Positions 8,707-17,175 are shown, numbered from the stretch's first letter. The stretch is DNA of 64,000 nucleotides from Cohnella terricola (GCF_007786475.1 NZ_VNJJ01000005.1:358134-422133); one strand, 5' to 3'. Made by a program: numbers and translations. The notes: generated by a model from the letters alone, not told the origin.

Positions 8707-8742
8707 AAAAAAGCCGAGCAGAGGTGGACCTCTGACTCGGCC
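8707..8742 (-). terminator. ferritin gene terminator
   Basis: On the minus strand a GCCGAG..CTCGGC stem with inner AGAGG/CCTCT is followed by six T's, just after the ferritin stop. Confidence 0.85.
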
Positions 8743-8760
8743 TTATGACGATATCGTGTG

Positions 8761-9273
8761 TTACAGAGCCGGAGGCGTGAACGTCCGGGTCGCGAATTCC
8801 GCATCCATCATGAAGAAAGCGTTGCTGTCCTTTTCGATGCGTTTCAGTTTGTTGATAATCGTGTCGAACATCGACTCTTCCTCGACTTGTTCGTCGATGA
8901 ACCATTTCAGGAATTGAATCGTCGCGTGTTCCCGATCGTTCAGAGCAAGGTCGGAGAGATGATAGATTCTCCGCGTGACTTCCTGCTCATGTTTGTAGGC
9001 ATGCTCGTAGGCGTCCAGCACCGATGAATATTCGTTGATCGGAGTGTCCATCCCGGATAAAGTCGCGCGAAGTCCGCGATCGTTTAAGTACTTATAGATT
9101 TTCATCGCGTGGAATTTTTCTTCCTCCGCTTGAACCATGAAGAAATTGGCGAATCCGTCCAAGCTCTCGCCTGAGCAGTAAGCGGCGACCGCCAAGTATA
9201 CGTGCGCGGAATAGAGCTCATAGTTCAATTGGTCGTTTAATGCTTTGCTTAGGGTTTCGTTGATCATTGTCAC
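8761..9273 (-). CDS. ftnA: non-heme ferritin
   Basis: A 170-residue ferritin that oxidises Fe2+ and stores it as a ferric mineral inside a 24-subunit shell in the cytosol. The four-helix bundle signatures are visible: NYELYSAHVYLA (first-helix Glu ligand), AEEEKFHAMK (ExxH ligands near residues 51-55) and DEQVEEE in the fourth helix. GTG at 9273 lies six bases from AGGAG; ATG at 9267 is an alternative twelve bases away, so the start is slightly uncertain. The neighbouring minus-strand DUF1450 gene carries a Fur-box promoter, placing two iron-related genes side by side. Confidence 0.93.
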   Translation of the reverse strand: MTMINETLSKALNDQLNYELYSAHVYLAVAAYCSGESLDGFANFFMVQAEEEKFHAMKIYKYLNDRGLRATLSGMDTPINEYSSVLDAYEHAYKHEQEVTRRIYHLSDLALNDREHATIQFLKWFIDEQVEEESMFDTIINKLKRIEKDSNAFFMMDAEFATRTFTPPAL

Positions 9274-9330
9274 CAATCGCTCCTTCTGGAAATCTTCGGA
9301 TCTACCCGAATTGTACCATAAACCGACTGG

Positions 9331-9555
9331 TTATCCTATTCGGAGCTTTAATTTGTCGAATAATGCTTCGGGAGTGGGGGCCGCGATCATTTCCGTTTTG
9401 CCAATCAGGGCCACGCATTGTCGCGTGCAAGCCTTGCAGACGCCTATGCAGTCTTTTTTCTTCCTCTTGATCTCCGGATATTCGATTTTAAGCGATTTAT
9501 ATACCGACTTGGACCCGTGCTTGAAATTTCTGCAGCAGAATTTGATTTTTTTCAT
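9331..9555 (-). CDS. DUF1450 family small Cys-rich protein (YuzB-like)
   Basis: A 74-residue protein with an N-terminal KFCCRNFKHG segment and a C-x3-C-x2-C-x3-C cluster (CIGVCKACTRQC, about residues 36-47), followed by a short C-terminal part resembling the YuzB/DUF1450 family. No biochemical role is established for the family; the Cys pattern could bind a metal or an Fe-S cluster (inference). The start ATG at 9555 has only a weak ribosome site. Its promoter overlaps a Fur-like box, so expression under iron limitation is predicted. It lies between ferritin and rpsD. Confidence 0.75.
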   Translation of the reverse strand: MKKIKFCCRNFKHGSKSVYKSLKIEYPEIKRKKKDCIGVCKACTRQCVALIGKTEMIAAPTPEALFDKLKLRIG

Positions 9556-9594
9556 GCGTAACCGACTTTCGTAGAAAAATTCAAATCTACTTAA

Positions 9595-9624
9595 ATGATA
9601 TTAATTCTCATTATCATTGTCAAT
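9595..9624 (-). promoter_or_regulatory. Fur-box-containing promoter of the DUF1450 gene
   Basis: Minus strand: TTGACA (9618-9623), a 17-base spacer, then TATCAT (9595-9600). The spacer begins ATGATAATGAGAATTAA, which overlaps the Fur 7-1-7 pattern TGATAAT-N-ATTATCA well. A repressor bound there would cover the whole promoter. Confidence 0.7.
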
Positions 9625-9636
9625 ACCGGAAACGAG

Positions 9637-9670
9637 CAAAAAAAACCACTCCAGCAAGTGGAGTGGTTGT
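9637..9670 (-). terminator. rpsD terminator
   Basis: Perfect CCACTCCA/TGGAGTGG stem with a 5-base loop, followed on the minus strand by eight T's; located 13 bases after the rpsD stop. Confidence 0.9.
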
Positions 9671-9682
9671 TGCCGATTGCAA

Positions 9683-10282
9683 TTAGCGGCTATAGAATTC
9701 GACGATTTGCTTCTCGTCGATCTCTTGCGACAGCTCTCCGCGATCCGGAAGACGAGTAAACTTGCCTTCCATAGCGTTAGCATTGAAGTCCAGGTAGCCA
9801 GGAATATGATGGCGTCCTTCCAATGCTTCTTTGATCGATTTCAGGGAACGGCTGCGTTCGCGAAGGCCGATTACGTCGCCGATTTGTACGATGTAGGAAG
9901 CGATGTCGACTTTTTTGCCGTTAACCGTTACGTGACCGTGGGATACGAGTTGGCGGGAACCGTAACGCGTGTTCGCAAAGCCAAGACGGTATACCAGGTT
10001 GTCGAGACGGCTTTCGAGCAAGAACATGAAGTTCTCACCGGCAATACCTTGTTGCTTCGACGCGCGATCGAACAAGTTGCGGAATTGCTTCTCGTTCAAA
10101 CCGTACATGTGACGAAGCTTTTGTTTTTCAAGCAATTGTTTACCATACTCGCTCACTTTGCGACGTTGGTTAGCTCCGTGCTGTCCTGGAGGGAAAGCAC
10201 GCTTTAAATCTTTACCGTTGCCGCTCAGGGAAATGCCCAGACGGCGGCTCAACTTGAACTTAGGACCTGTATATCTTGCCAT
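9683..10282 (-). CDS. rpsD: 30S ribosomal protein S4
   Basis: A 199-residue S4, a primary 16S rRNA binder that nucleates assembly of the 30S body. It begins [16 protein letters not shown] and contains the [13 protein letters not shown]4-domain core (about residues 92-103) followed by [13 protein letters not shown]. It is monocistronic with its own promoter, a leader of about 160 nt and a terminator. In Bacillota, S4 commonly represses its own mRNA through such a leader. AAAGGAGC sits properly before the ATG. Confidence 0.97.
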   Translation of the reverse strand: MARYTGPKFKLSRRLGISLSGNGKDLKRAFPPGQHGANQRRKVSEYGKQLLEKQKLRHMYGLNEKQFRNLFDRASKQQGIAGENFMFLLESRLDNLVYRLGFANTRYGSRQLVSHGHVTVNGKKVDIASYIVQIGDVIGLRERSRSLKSIKEALEGRHHIPGYLDFNANAMEGKFTRLPDRGELSQEIDEKQIVEFYSR

Positions 10283-10442
10283 GTGTGTGAAAGCTCCTTT
10301 TTCAAAATAAAATGTTCTGAAAATGGGTTCCGTTGCGCGAATTCTCCATAACCGATAATCGGTTCCAACAGGGTAGTTCAGCCGCTGCCCGTTGGTGGAT
10401 CGTTCGAGAGGGTGTCACAAATGCTAAGCCCAGTATTCAACA
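10283..10442 (-). promoter_or_regulatory. rpsD mRNA leader, candidate S4 autoregulatory element
   Basis: About 160 bases between the predicted transcription start and the rpsD ATG. A clear hairpin AACCGA-TAA-TCGGTT lies at 10350-10364. A long untranslated leader in front of rpsD fits the known S4-binding repression element of Bacillota, but I could not fold the whole region. Confidence 0.5.
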
Positions 10443-10448
10443 AGATAT

Positions 10449-10476
10449 ATTATAAGAAACCTGCCGCAATTGTCAA
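10449..10476 (-). promoter_or_regulatory. rpsD promoter
   Basis: Minus strand TTGACA (10471-10476), 16-base spacer, TATAAT (10449-10454). Both boxes are perfect consensus, as expected for a strongly expressed ribosomal gene. Confidence 0.85.
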
Positions 10477-10620
10477 GTTGTTTCAGGCAATCGGAGTCTG
10501 AAGACAAAGAAATTCATGACCATTCTTTAAGGCTAAAGACTTATATGAAGCTAGTGCAAAAATCACTGTTTCATTGTATAGTTAAAAGAAAGAGACACGC
10601 GGGGGACGGAGGTGTCGGGC

Positions 10621-12600
10621 ATGGTCGGCAAGAGAAAACAACAATTGAATCACGATGGGCAAGATGGTTTCGAGCATCCGTCCCGCACCCGTCAGCAATT
10701 GCCTCAGTGGTTGCAGAAACAGGAATTAACCGAAGCGGATATGCCGTATACACATGAGATGATGGCGGAAAGTTACCGAATATGGCTGGAGGAAGCGGAA
10801 CACTTTCCGTGGCTCGGAGGGCAGATTGTGTTGCTGCATCCGGACGGCACGAACGTGTCCGCGGGAGCCGAGCCTGAAGAAGGCGCGTTGGAGCTTCCTT
10901 CCTGGAGTATAGAGAATATCGGCCCCACTGCCGCCAGCACTGCGCTTGAGACTTGTCGTCCGACGATGACGAGAGCCGAAGATCACCGATTGCCCGCGTT
11001 GAAAAGCTACGACTCGATCGCTGTGCCGATCTTTACGCGGACAACCGGATTTCCGTGCGGGATCGCGGCTTGCCTATTGCCTGCGGGCACGGCGAATGCG
11101 GGGGACTTGAAGCTGCTGCAAGCGGCGGCGCTGCATCTTCGGAGTTGCATCTACCGAGACTTCGAGAATTTGTTCGTCGAAGGGCTGCTTCGAGAGCGCA
11201 AGCTCTCGAATAAGGAAGAGCAGCGCCGGAGCATTCTGTTCGACGTAATGCGCAGGCTGAACGATCATATTGACGTGGAGAACGTGCTGTCCGAAGTGCT
11301 GTTCAGCCTCGAGGAGTTATATCCGGTCTGCAAGGCCGATTTATTCCTTTCTCAGGACTACAGCAGTCCGAATGAGAAGGTCAAGCCGCTCGCTTTTCAT
11401 CTTCATGATATGGAACTATGCAAAGCCGCGTTCTTGGACGGGCAATTACGCGAAGAAATGATTGGAGACCATCAACGGCTCGCGCTTCCGCTGTCGGGCA
11501 AACAGGGCGTCTACGGAGTGCTGCGGTTGGATATGCCGGAAGGCAAATTCGACGAAGCAGACATCGACTTCCTGAAGATGCTTGCCGGCACTGCCGGCGC
11601 AGCGTTCGAGAAAGCCAAGCTTCACGAGCAAGCCAACGTGCTCGTTGGAGAATTGCGCTTGATTAACGAATTGACGCAGAGGCTGAACAGGAGCTTGCAC
11701 CTCACGGAGACGATGCAGTTCGCTACGGCCGAGTTGCTTCAAATATTCAAATCCGATTTCTGTTGCGTGTTGCAATACGATGCCTCGACGCAGAATTTCA
11801 AAGTGATGTCCGCCAACGTGCCGGAGATGATCGGAGAGGCGTACTCGAAAGATTACGGCTTTTGCGGAGTGACATGGTCGACGAAGGAACCAATCATTTT
11901 GTCGGATTACTGCTCCGCGACGCCCGTAACTTCGAAATTAATGGAAGTGACATCGTCCCGTTCATTGCTTGCCGCTCCATTGCTGTTAAACGGAGAAGTG
12001 ATTGGAGCCGTCATGATTACGAAGAGGGAACCGAATCATTTCTCTTACGATAATTATAAGTTATTGCAGGTGTTATCGGCGCATCTCGGGCTCGCCATCT
12101 CCAATGCGACATTACACGCCGAGATGCGGAGAATGGTGATTACCGACAAGCTGACGGGATTATATGCCCGTCATTACTTGAACGAGCGAATCGGTCGAAA
12201 CCAACTGAGGGACAGCTCGGGGTCGCTGATCGTCGTAGATATCGATCACTTTAAGAAAATCAACGATACGTTCGGGCATCAAGTCGGCGACGACATTCTG
12301 ATTCAGGTCAGCGGCATTATTCGAACCTCGATTCGCGACAGCGATATCGCCGCCCGTTGGGGCGGAGAGGAATTGGCCATCTATTTGCCGCTGCTGAGCC
12401 TGGAGCAGACGCGGCGAGTCGCCGAGCGGATCAGGCAGAGAGTGGAGAGCGAGACGGGTCCGCAAGTTACCGTTTCCTGCGGGATATCGGAGTGGCATGT
12501 CGCGGACGACAAGATCAGCGTGGAAACGTTGTTCTATAAAGCCGATATGGCGCTATATGAAGCGAAACACCACGGACGGAATTGCATCGTTATCGGATAA
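10621..12600 (+). CDS. GAF-domain diguanylate cyclase (GGDEF)
   Basis: A 659-residue soluble signalling protein with two GAF-like regions (about 200-330 and 345-495) and a C-terminal GGDEF domain (about 500-659). The GGDEF domain contains DIDHFKKINDTFGH and the active-site GGEEL near residue 580. An RxxD inhibitory site (RDSD) lies five residues before GGEEL. It is therefore predicted to make cyclic di-GMP from two GTP with product feedback, under control of a small ligand or redox signal sensed by the GAF domains. The N-terminal 190 residues are less clear. The ATG at 10621 is chosen because GGAGG lies eight bases upstream; a GTG at 10612 overlaps that site. It is a single-gene unit ending in a terminator. 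Confidence 0.88.
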   Translation: MVGKRKQQLNHDGQDGFEHPSRTRQQLPQWLQKQELTEADMPYTHEMMAESYRIWLEEAEHFPWLGGQIVLLHPDGTNVSAGAEPEEGALELPSWSIENIGPTAASTALETCRPTMTRAEDHRLPALKSYDSIAVPIFTRTTGFPCGIAACLLPAGTANAGDLKLLQAAALHLRSCIYRDFENLFVEGLLRERKLSNKEEQRRSILFDVMRRLNDHIDVENVLSEVLFSLEELYPVCKADLFLSQDYSSPNEKVKPLAFHLHDMELCKAAFLDGQLREEMIGDHQRLALPLSGKQGVYGVLRLDMPEGKFDEADIDFLKMLAGTAGAAFEKAKLHEQANVLVGELRLINELTQRLNRSLHLTETMQFATAELLQIFKSDFCCVLQYDASTQNFKVMSANVPEMIGEAYSKDYGFCGVTWSTKEPIILSDYCSATPVTSKLMEVTSSRSLLAAPLLLNGEVIGAVMITKREPNHFSYDNYKLLQVLSAHLGLAISNATLHAEMRRMVITDKLTGLYARHYLNERIGRNQLRDSSGSLIVVDIDHFKKINDTFGHQVGDDILIQVSGIIRTSIRDSDIAARWGGEELAIYLPLLSLEQTRRVAERIRQRVESETGPQVTVSCGISEWHVADDKISVETLFYKADMALYEAKHHGRNCIVIG

Positions 12601-12611
12601 TCACCCTAATG

Positions 12612-12653
12612 AAAGAAGCTTGCGCGAAGCGACGACTTTGCGTAAGCTTCTTT
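12612..12653 (+). terminator. terminator of the GGDEF gene
   Basis: Near-perfect 14-bp stem around AAAGAAGCTT/AAGCTTCTTT with a T-rich tail, directly after the stop. Confidence 0.75.
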
Positions 12654-12710
12654 GCTTTATGAATATACAGGGCAAAAGGGGAGACGATACGAAACGAAAG
12701 GATGATGACG

Positions 12711-13445
12711 ATGCAAACCATAATGAGAAAAGCTGTCGCGATTACGGGAACGATGGTCATGCTGTTCGGCTTGTCGGGGTGCTTGGGAGCGTCTATCCGC
12801 GTACCTGCGGACCAAGCATTCGCGCTGTCCGCTTCCGCTCTCTCGGGAAGCGACAACTATGCGTTTACCGGCGAAATGGCCGTTATCAATCCTGGAGGAA
12901 AGGTAGGAAGCAGGGCGTCTTACGAAGGTGAAGTCAGCGATCACGGCAATCTGAAGGTCCAGTGGAAAAACCTGAGCACGACGTCCGAGTCCACCGCCAG
13001 AACGAATCGGATCGATTATCGTCCATTGCAAATTTTGGAAACTATTAACGGTCAGACCGCAACGATCTCTTATTCCGAGAAACCGATCGCATCGCAGCCG
13101 GTCAGCCTGCAGATTCAATTAGACGAGAAAACGGCGAAAGAACGGATCTCAAGCGGACTTAAGAAAGAAATGGCGCTTGTGAGGGCCGATAGCGTCCTTG
13201 TCGGGCGTCACCCCGAACGGAGCGAGGAAATACTGACTGCCGCGGACAAACGCTTGGAAAGGATGCTGTCGACCTTAAAAGCGACCACGGTCGTCCATTG
13301 GAAAGCGAATCCGAAAAACTGGTTTCCGTATCAGATGAAGGAGGAAACCGTGCTTTCGTACGAATGGCAAGGAAAGCCTTATCAAGAGAAACGGACAGCC
13401 GAAACGAATTTCCTTGTTCGTAACCAAGGTGGTACAATAAAATAG
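12711..13445 (+). CDS. hypothetical lipoprotein
   Basis: 244 residues; I do not recognise the family. The N-terminus is a lipoprotein signal: basic MRK, a hydrophobic stretch, and the lipobox LSGC with Cys about 22. It should thus be lipid-anchored on the outer face of the membrane. The mature part has no Cys-rich or enzymatic motif that I can see and is rich in Ser, Thr and charged residues, with a WFPY segment near the end. ATG at 12711 is preceded by AAAGG nine bases away; in-frame ATGs at 12702 and 12705 are alternatives. It is 36 bases upstream of the aminopeptidase gene and may be co-transcribed with it. Confidence 0.7.
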   Translation: MQTIMRKAVAITGTMVMLFGLSGCLGASIRVPADQAFALSASALSGSDNYAFTGEMAVINPGGKVGSRASYEGEVSDHGNLKVQWKNLSTTSESTARTNRIDYRPLQILETINGQTATISYSEKPIASQPVSLQIQLDEKTAKERISSGLKKEMALVRADSVLVGRHPERSEEILTAADKRLERMLSTLKATTVVHWKANPKNWFPYQMKEETVLSYEWQGKPYQEKRTAETNFLVRNQGGTIK

Positions 13446-13481
13446 ACATTAAAGCAATAGGGTGAAGGAGAGTTTTTTATC

Positions 13482-14597
13482 ATGCGGGATCCACGTATTC
13501 AGAAATTAGCCGCGAATCTTGCCGGGTATTCGGTAAAAGTCAAACCGGGCGATAATGTGTTGATCGAAATGATCGGTTCCGAAAGGGAATTGTTGAAAAG
13601 CCTGATCGAGGAAGTCGCCAAACTCGGCGGAAATCCGTTCGTCGAGATCGAGGACCGCGCTGTGCTTCGAACGCTGCTTATGAACGCTAACGAGGAGCAA
13701 TTGAAAACTTGGGCCGAATATGATCTGGAAAGAATGAAACGCATGGACGCTTATATCGGAATTCGCGCCGGAGAGAACATGAACGAGCTTGCCGACGTTC
13801 CCGGGGATGTGATGAAGCAGTATGACCGGATTCATAGGCACCCCGTTCACATGGAGCAGCGGGTAAAGAAAACGAAATGGGTCATCTTGCGTTATCCGAA
13901 CGGTTCAATGGCGCAATCCGCGAGCATGAGCACGGAAGCTTTCGAAGATTTTTATTTCGACGTATGCAATCTGGATTACGCCAAGATGGATCGGGCGATG
14001 GATCCGCTTCACGAGCTCATGAACCGCACCGACGAAGTACGCATCGTCGGGCCGGGAACCGATCTAACCTTCTCGATCAAAGGGATCGGGGCTCAGAAAT
14101 GTTCCGGTGAGCGCAATATTCCGGACGGTGAAGTCTATTCTTGCCCGGTGCGCGATTCCGTGAACGGAACGATCTCTTACAATACGCCGAGCGTATATAA
14201 CGGGTTTACTTACGAGAACATCAAGTTCAGGTTCGAGAACGGCAAGATCGTCGAAGCGACGGCAAACGATACCGACCGCATCAACGCCCTGCTGGACAGT
14301 GACGAAGGAGCCCGCTTTATTGGCGAGTTCAGTCTTGGCTTTAATCCATATATTTTACACCCTATGAAAGATACGCTTTTCGACGAGAAGATCGCGGGCA
14401 GTCTGCATTTTACGCCGGGACAAGCTTACGAAGTGACAGACAACGGCAATCGGTCTTCGATCCACTGGGACCTGGTGCTGATCCAAAGACCCGAATACGG
14501 CGGCGGAGAAGTGTATTTCGATGGCAAATTGATTCGCAAAGACGGTTTGTTCGTCATTCCAGAACTGGAAGGCCTTAACCCGGAATCTTTGAAATAA
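13482..14597 (+). CDS. M29 family aminopeptidase (AmpS/PepS type)
   Basis: A 371-residue thermophilic-type metallo-aminopeptidase that removes N-terminal residues from peptides in the cytosol, with two metal ions per site. Family metal ligands are visible in GERNIPDGEVY, GEFSLGFNP, GSLHFTPGQAY and HWDLV. Length fits a slightly short M29 member (usually about 400-410). AAGGAGAG precedes the ATG. It follows a lipoprotein gene closely and is followed by a small HPr-like gene. Confidence 0.9.
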   Translation: MRDPRIQKLAANLAGYSVKVKPGDNVLIEMIGSERELLKSLIEEVAKLGGNPFVEIEDRAVLRTLLMNANEEQLKTWAEYDLERMKRMDAYIGIRAGENMNELADVPGDVMKQYDRIHRHPVHMEQRVKKTKWVILRYPNGSMAQSASMSTEAFEDFYFDVCNLDYAKMDRAMDPLHELMNRTDEVRIVGPGTDLTFSIKGIGAQKCSGERNIPDGEVYSCPVRDSVNGTISYNTPSVYNGFTYENIKFRFENGKIVEATANDTDRINALLDSDEGARFIGEFSLGFNPYILHPMKDTLFDEKIAGSLHFTPGQAYEVTDNGNRSSIHWDLVLIQRPEYGGGEVYFDGKLIRKDGLFVIPELEGLNPESLK

Positions 14598-14679
14598 TGG
14601 TTTACCCCCTTGCGTGAATTTGGGGGAACAAGGTATGATGTGGAAGAGATTGATATGCCTAAATTTAGGAGGGTATCCT

Positions 14680-14919
14680 ATGTCGAACAATGCGGCAATC
14701 GTAGAGTTATCCCAAACCGCGAACAAATTCCGTTCTTCGATCGTACTTCAAGCAGAGAATAAGTATATTGACGTCAAAAGCATTCTCGGCCTGTTCACGA
14801 CGCTCGTAGGGAACCTTTCTTACGAACTTCACGTCCATGGACCGGATGCAGAAGAAGCGAAGAAAGAATTGGGAGCCGTTTTCGCCAAGCATAACTTGAA
14901 CGTTTCCGTTGTTGAATAA
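14680..14919 (+). CDS. HPr/Crh-like protein lacking the His-15 region
   Basis: A 79-residue HPr-fold protein. The segment TANKFRSSI-(12)-KSILGLFTTL aligns with HPr from its first helix through the Ser-46 loop, and the C-terminal EEAKKELGAVF matches the last helix. The part normally carrying strand 1 and the catalytic His-15 is absent: the protein starts at about HPr residue 14. It therefore cannot carry PTS phosphate on His but keeps the KSIxG regulatory Ser. By analogy with Crh it may act with CcpA, or be a structural derivative; this is inference. ATG at 14680 follows AGGAGGG closely; the upstream open frame lacks HPr similarity. A strong terminator follows. Confidence 0.75.
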   Translation: MSNNAAIVELSQTANKFRSSIVLQAENKYIDVKSILGLFTTLVGNLSYELHVHGPDAEEAKKELGAVFAKHNLNVSVVE

Positions 14920-14953
14920 TTCCGGCCATCCGGAATCATGAACGGTTACGAAG

Positions 14954-14985
14954 AACATCCCGTCCGCCCGGACGGGATGTTTTTG
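14954..14985 (+). terminator. terminator of the HPr-like gene
   Basis: Perfect AACATCCCGTCC/GGACGGGATGTT stem with a 4-base loop followed by T's. Confidence 0.92.
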
Positions 14986-15037
14986 CATGAAACTGTGCCT
15001 GGTTCGCGGAAAGTTTAGGGAAAGAGATGGCTTGATC

Positions 15038-15066
15038 TTGTGCTTCCGGCCAATATCGTCTAATAT
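15038..15066 (+). promoter_or_regulatory. candidate ylaN promoter
   Basis: TTGTGC, 17-base spacer, TAATAT; weak but correctly spaced, about 95 bases upstream of the start. Confidence 0.4.
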
Positions 15067-15159
15067 AAAAGTGATAGCTTGAAACGGTACGCGAGCGAGT
15101 CTGCATAACGAATGGCATAGTCGCTTATGATTGGGAGCATGGGCACAGGGGGAGTGGGA

Positions 15160-15447
15160 ATGGCAGCATCGGATACCACAATCGGTCTTAACGAGAAAGC
15201 GATCAGGCTTCTTCAGGAAGACGCCGGTAAAATCGAGAAATTGATCGCGATTCAGATGGAGAACCTAACGACCCGCAAATGCCCTTTATACGAAGAAGTC
15301 CTGGATACCCAGATGTACGGCTTCTCAAGGGCAGTCGATTTCGCGGTGCGCACGGGCCTGGTAGAGGAAGATGCAGGCAAGAAGCTGATCAGCCAGTTGG
15401 AACGCAATCTGGCGATTTTATACGAAGCCTTGGAAAAAAAAGAGTAG
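15160..15447 (+). CDS. ylaN: YlaN family protein (DUF1507), iron homeostasis
   Basis: A 95-residue helical protein closely matching B. subtilis YlaN. The block CPLYEEVLDTQMYGFSR is conserved almost unchanged, and DFAVRTGLV follows. YlaN is needed under iron limitation and has been reported to interact with Fur in B. subtilis and to bind iron in staphylococci. ATG at 15160 fits GGGGGAG just upstream; an ATG 33 bases earlier adds a non-conserved leader. It is monocistronic, with a terminator that overlaps its end. Confidence 0.9.
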   Translation: MAASDTTIGLNEKAIRLLQEDAGKIEKLIAIQMENLTTRKCPLYEEVLDTQMYGFSRAVDFAVRTGLVEEDAGKKLISQLERNLAILYEALEKKE

Positions 15448-15477
15448 CGCCTGAATAGGCTGCTGCTCTTTTTTTAT
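15436..15477. terminator. terminator between ylaN and the antiporter gene
   Basis: AAGAGTAGC/GCTGCTCTT hairpin with A-run before and T-run after, so it can act in both directions between the convergent genes. Confidence 0.75.
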
Positions 15478-15486
15478 GGCACACCG

Positions 15487-16548
15487 CTACACGTAGTAGA
15501 ACGATACGCCTAGAATCACGTATACGATCAAAAGCAGCATTCCCTCGAACCAGGTGGTCGCTCCGTCTCTGGAAATCGACGTCGCGATAAAAACCGATAC
15601 CCCGATGGCAGCCAGTTCGATCGTGGTGAAGATCAGGTTCATGCCGTTGCCGAACATCAGGCTCACGAACACGAGGACGGGGGCGACGAAGAGGGCGATC
15701 TGCAGGCTGCTGCCGACGGCGATCTCGACGGCTGCGCCGATCTTGTTCTTCAATGCGAGCATCACCGCGGCGCTGTGTTCGGCGGCGTTCCCGATGATGG
15801 CGACGACGAAAGCCCCGATGAACAATTCGGATAAACCGAAGCGGGCAGAGAACGTATCCAGAGTATGAACAAGCCATTCACTAATGAATGCGACCATGAG
15901 GGTGGCGATGACGAGCACGACGACCGACATCCCTTTGGTCCAGCCCGGGCTTTCGCCATGATCGGCTTTCGTATCTACGTGATCTTCGAGCAGATCTTTA
16001 TGGGTGAACATGGAATACATCATCCATCCGGCATAAGCCAGAATGAGAAAAGCTGCCACGGCAATGCTGATCTTCATCGTGTCATGTTCCGAGATATGCT
16101 CGGTTTTGACGAATATAGCGGGTATAAACAGCGCGATAATTCCAAGCAGCATGAGAGAGGCGTTCTGGCCGGCCAGGTGGACGTTAAACTTCTGCTCCTT
16201 GAACTTTAATCCCCCGACGAGCGCGCTGGCCCCGAGTACGAGGAGCAGGTTTCCGATGATCGCGCCGGTTAAGCTTGCTTTAACGATGTCGAACAAACCT
16301 TCCTTGATCAGGAAAATCGCAATGATCAGCTCGGCGGCATTGCCGAACGTCGCGTTGAGAAACCCGCCCAGTCTCTGCCCTGCGTAGTGGGCGACCGATT
16401 CGGTCGCTTTGCCGAGCAGTCCGGCCGCGAACAGGATAGCTAGACCGGCGGAGACGAACTCCGCTTCGGCTCCCCAATGCATGTAGTGAGACAAAGCGCT
16501 AAGGATAAAGGTCGCAATCAGCAGCGGATAAAACGATTTTTTCAGCAA
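15487..16548 (-). CDS. cax: calcium/proton antiporter (CaCA superfamily, CAX type)
   Basis: A 353-residue integral membrane protein with about 11 hydrophobic segments, exporting Ca2+ in exchange for H+. The two inverted alpha-repeat motifs carrying ion-binding acidic residues are visible: NATFGNAAELIIAIF (about residues 88-102) and GNAAEHSAAVMLALK (about 255-269). An acidic cytosolic loop (TKADHGE) lies between the halves. It resembles B. subtilis YfkE/ChaA. The TTG start at 16548 lies eight bases from GGAGAG. It stands alone on the minus strand between ylaN and an Asp23-family gene. Confidence 0.9.
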   Translation of the reverse strand: MLKKSFYPLLIATFILSALSHYMHWGAEAEFVSAGLAILFAAGLLGKATESVAHYAGQRLGGFLNATFGNAAELIIAIFLIKEGLFDIVKASLTGAIIGNLLLVLGASALVGGLKFKEQKFNVHLAGQNASLMLLGIIALFIPAIFVKTEHISEHDTMKISIAVAAFLILAYAGWMMYSMFTHKDLLEDHVDTKADHGESPGWTKGMSVVVLVIATLMVAFISEWLVHTLDTFSARFGLSELFIGAFVVAIIGNAAEHSAAVMLALKNKIGAAVEIAVGSSLQIALFVAPVLVFVSLMFGNGMNLIFTTIELAAIGVSVFIATSISRDGATTWFEGMLLLIVYVILGVSFYYV

Positions 16549-16672
16549 GCGGGCATCTCTCCGTTAAGCAGTCGGAATTGAGTTAATTGGTATTTATTAC
16601 TATACCCAAATCACCCTCAATAGTAAACGGGTACGCTTCTTGACGGAGAAATCCGGACAAAGCCGGCCGCGG

Positions 16673-16701
16673 TTGATTATGGGCCGATCTTCCATTACAA
16701 T
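16673..16701 (+). promoter_or_regulatory. promoter of the Asp23-family gene
   Basis: TTGATT, 17-base spacer, TACAAT, about 33 bases upstream of the ATG. Confidence 0.65.
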
Positions 16702-16734
16702 AAAAGCATCACAGGTTCGGGAGAGTGGGCCGCT

Positions 16735-17115
16735 ATGACGGAAGAACAACAAGGTTTAATACGAATTTCCGACGACGTCGTCGCTACGATTGCCGGATTA
16801 GCGGCGTTGGAGACGCCCGGGATTGCAGCGATGTCCGGAGGAATTTCCGAAGGATTGGCTAAGAGATTAAGCGGACGCAACGCGCAGAAGGGCGTATCCG
16901 TCGAAGTCGGGCAAGTAGAGGCGGCAATCGATCTGAGAATCGTCGTCCAATATGGCATTCCCATTCAAGAAGTCGGACGCAGATTGCAAGAAAACGTCCG
17001 GGAAGCGGTCGAGAATATGACCGGCCTTAACGTCGTGGAAGTTAATGTCAAAGTCGAAGGCGTTGCCTTCAAGGACGAAGAGACGGAAGATACTAATGGC
17101 AACCGAGTTAAGTAA
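16735..17115 (+). CDS. Asp23/Gls24 family envelope stress protein
   Basis: A 126-residue member of the Asp23/Gls24 family (DUF322). Seen: DDVVATIAGLAALETPGIA at the N-terminus and VVEVNVKVEGVAF at the end, both typical. Members are membrane-proximal proteins in Gram-positive bacteria linked to cell-envelope stress and lipid metabolism. A second family member (yloU, at 54720) lies upstream of fakA in this window. The gene is monocistronic with a recognisable promoter and terminator; the start is set by GGGAGAG eight bases upstream. Confidence 0.88.
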   Translation: MTEEQQGLIRISDDVVATIAGLAALETPGIAAMSGGISEGLAKRLSGRNAQKGVSVEVGQVEAAIDLRIVVQYGIPIQEVGRRLQENVREAVENMTGLNVVEVNVKVEGVAFKDEETEDTNGNRVK

Positions 17116-17135
17116 CTTCATATCCGTACTACAAC

Positions 17136-17175
17136 AAAACCGCGATCGGGCCGAATTCGGACCGTTCGCGGTTTT
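17136..17175. terminator. bidirectional terminator
   Basis: AAAACCGC/GCGGTTTT outer stem with an inner dyad, between the convergent Asp23-family and ftsW-like genes. Confidence 0.8.

Noticed and set aside
14614..14679. Longer N-terminus for the HPr-like protein
   Set aside because: The upstream codons show no HPr similarity, and a strong AGGAGGG site lies directly before the ATG at 14680.
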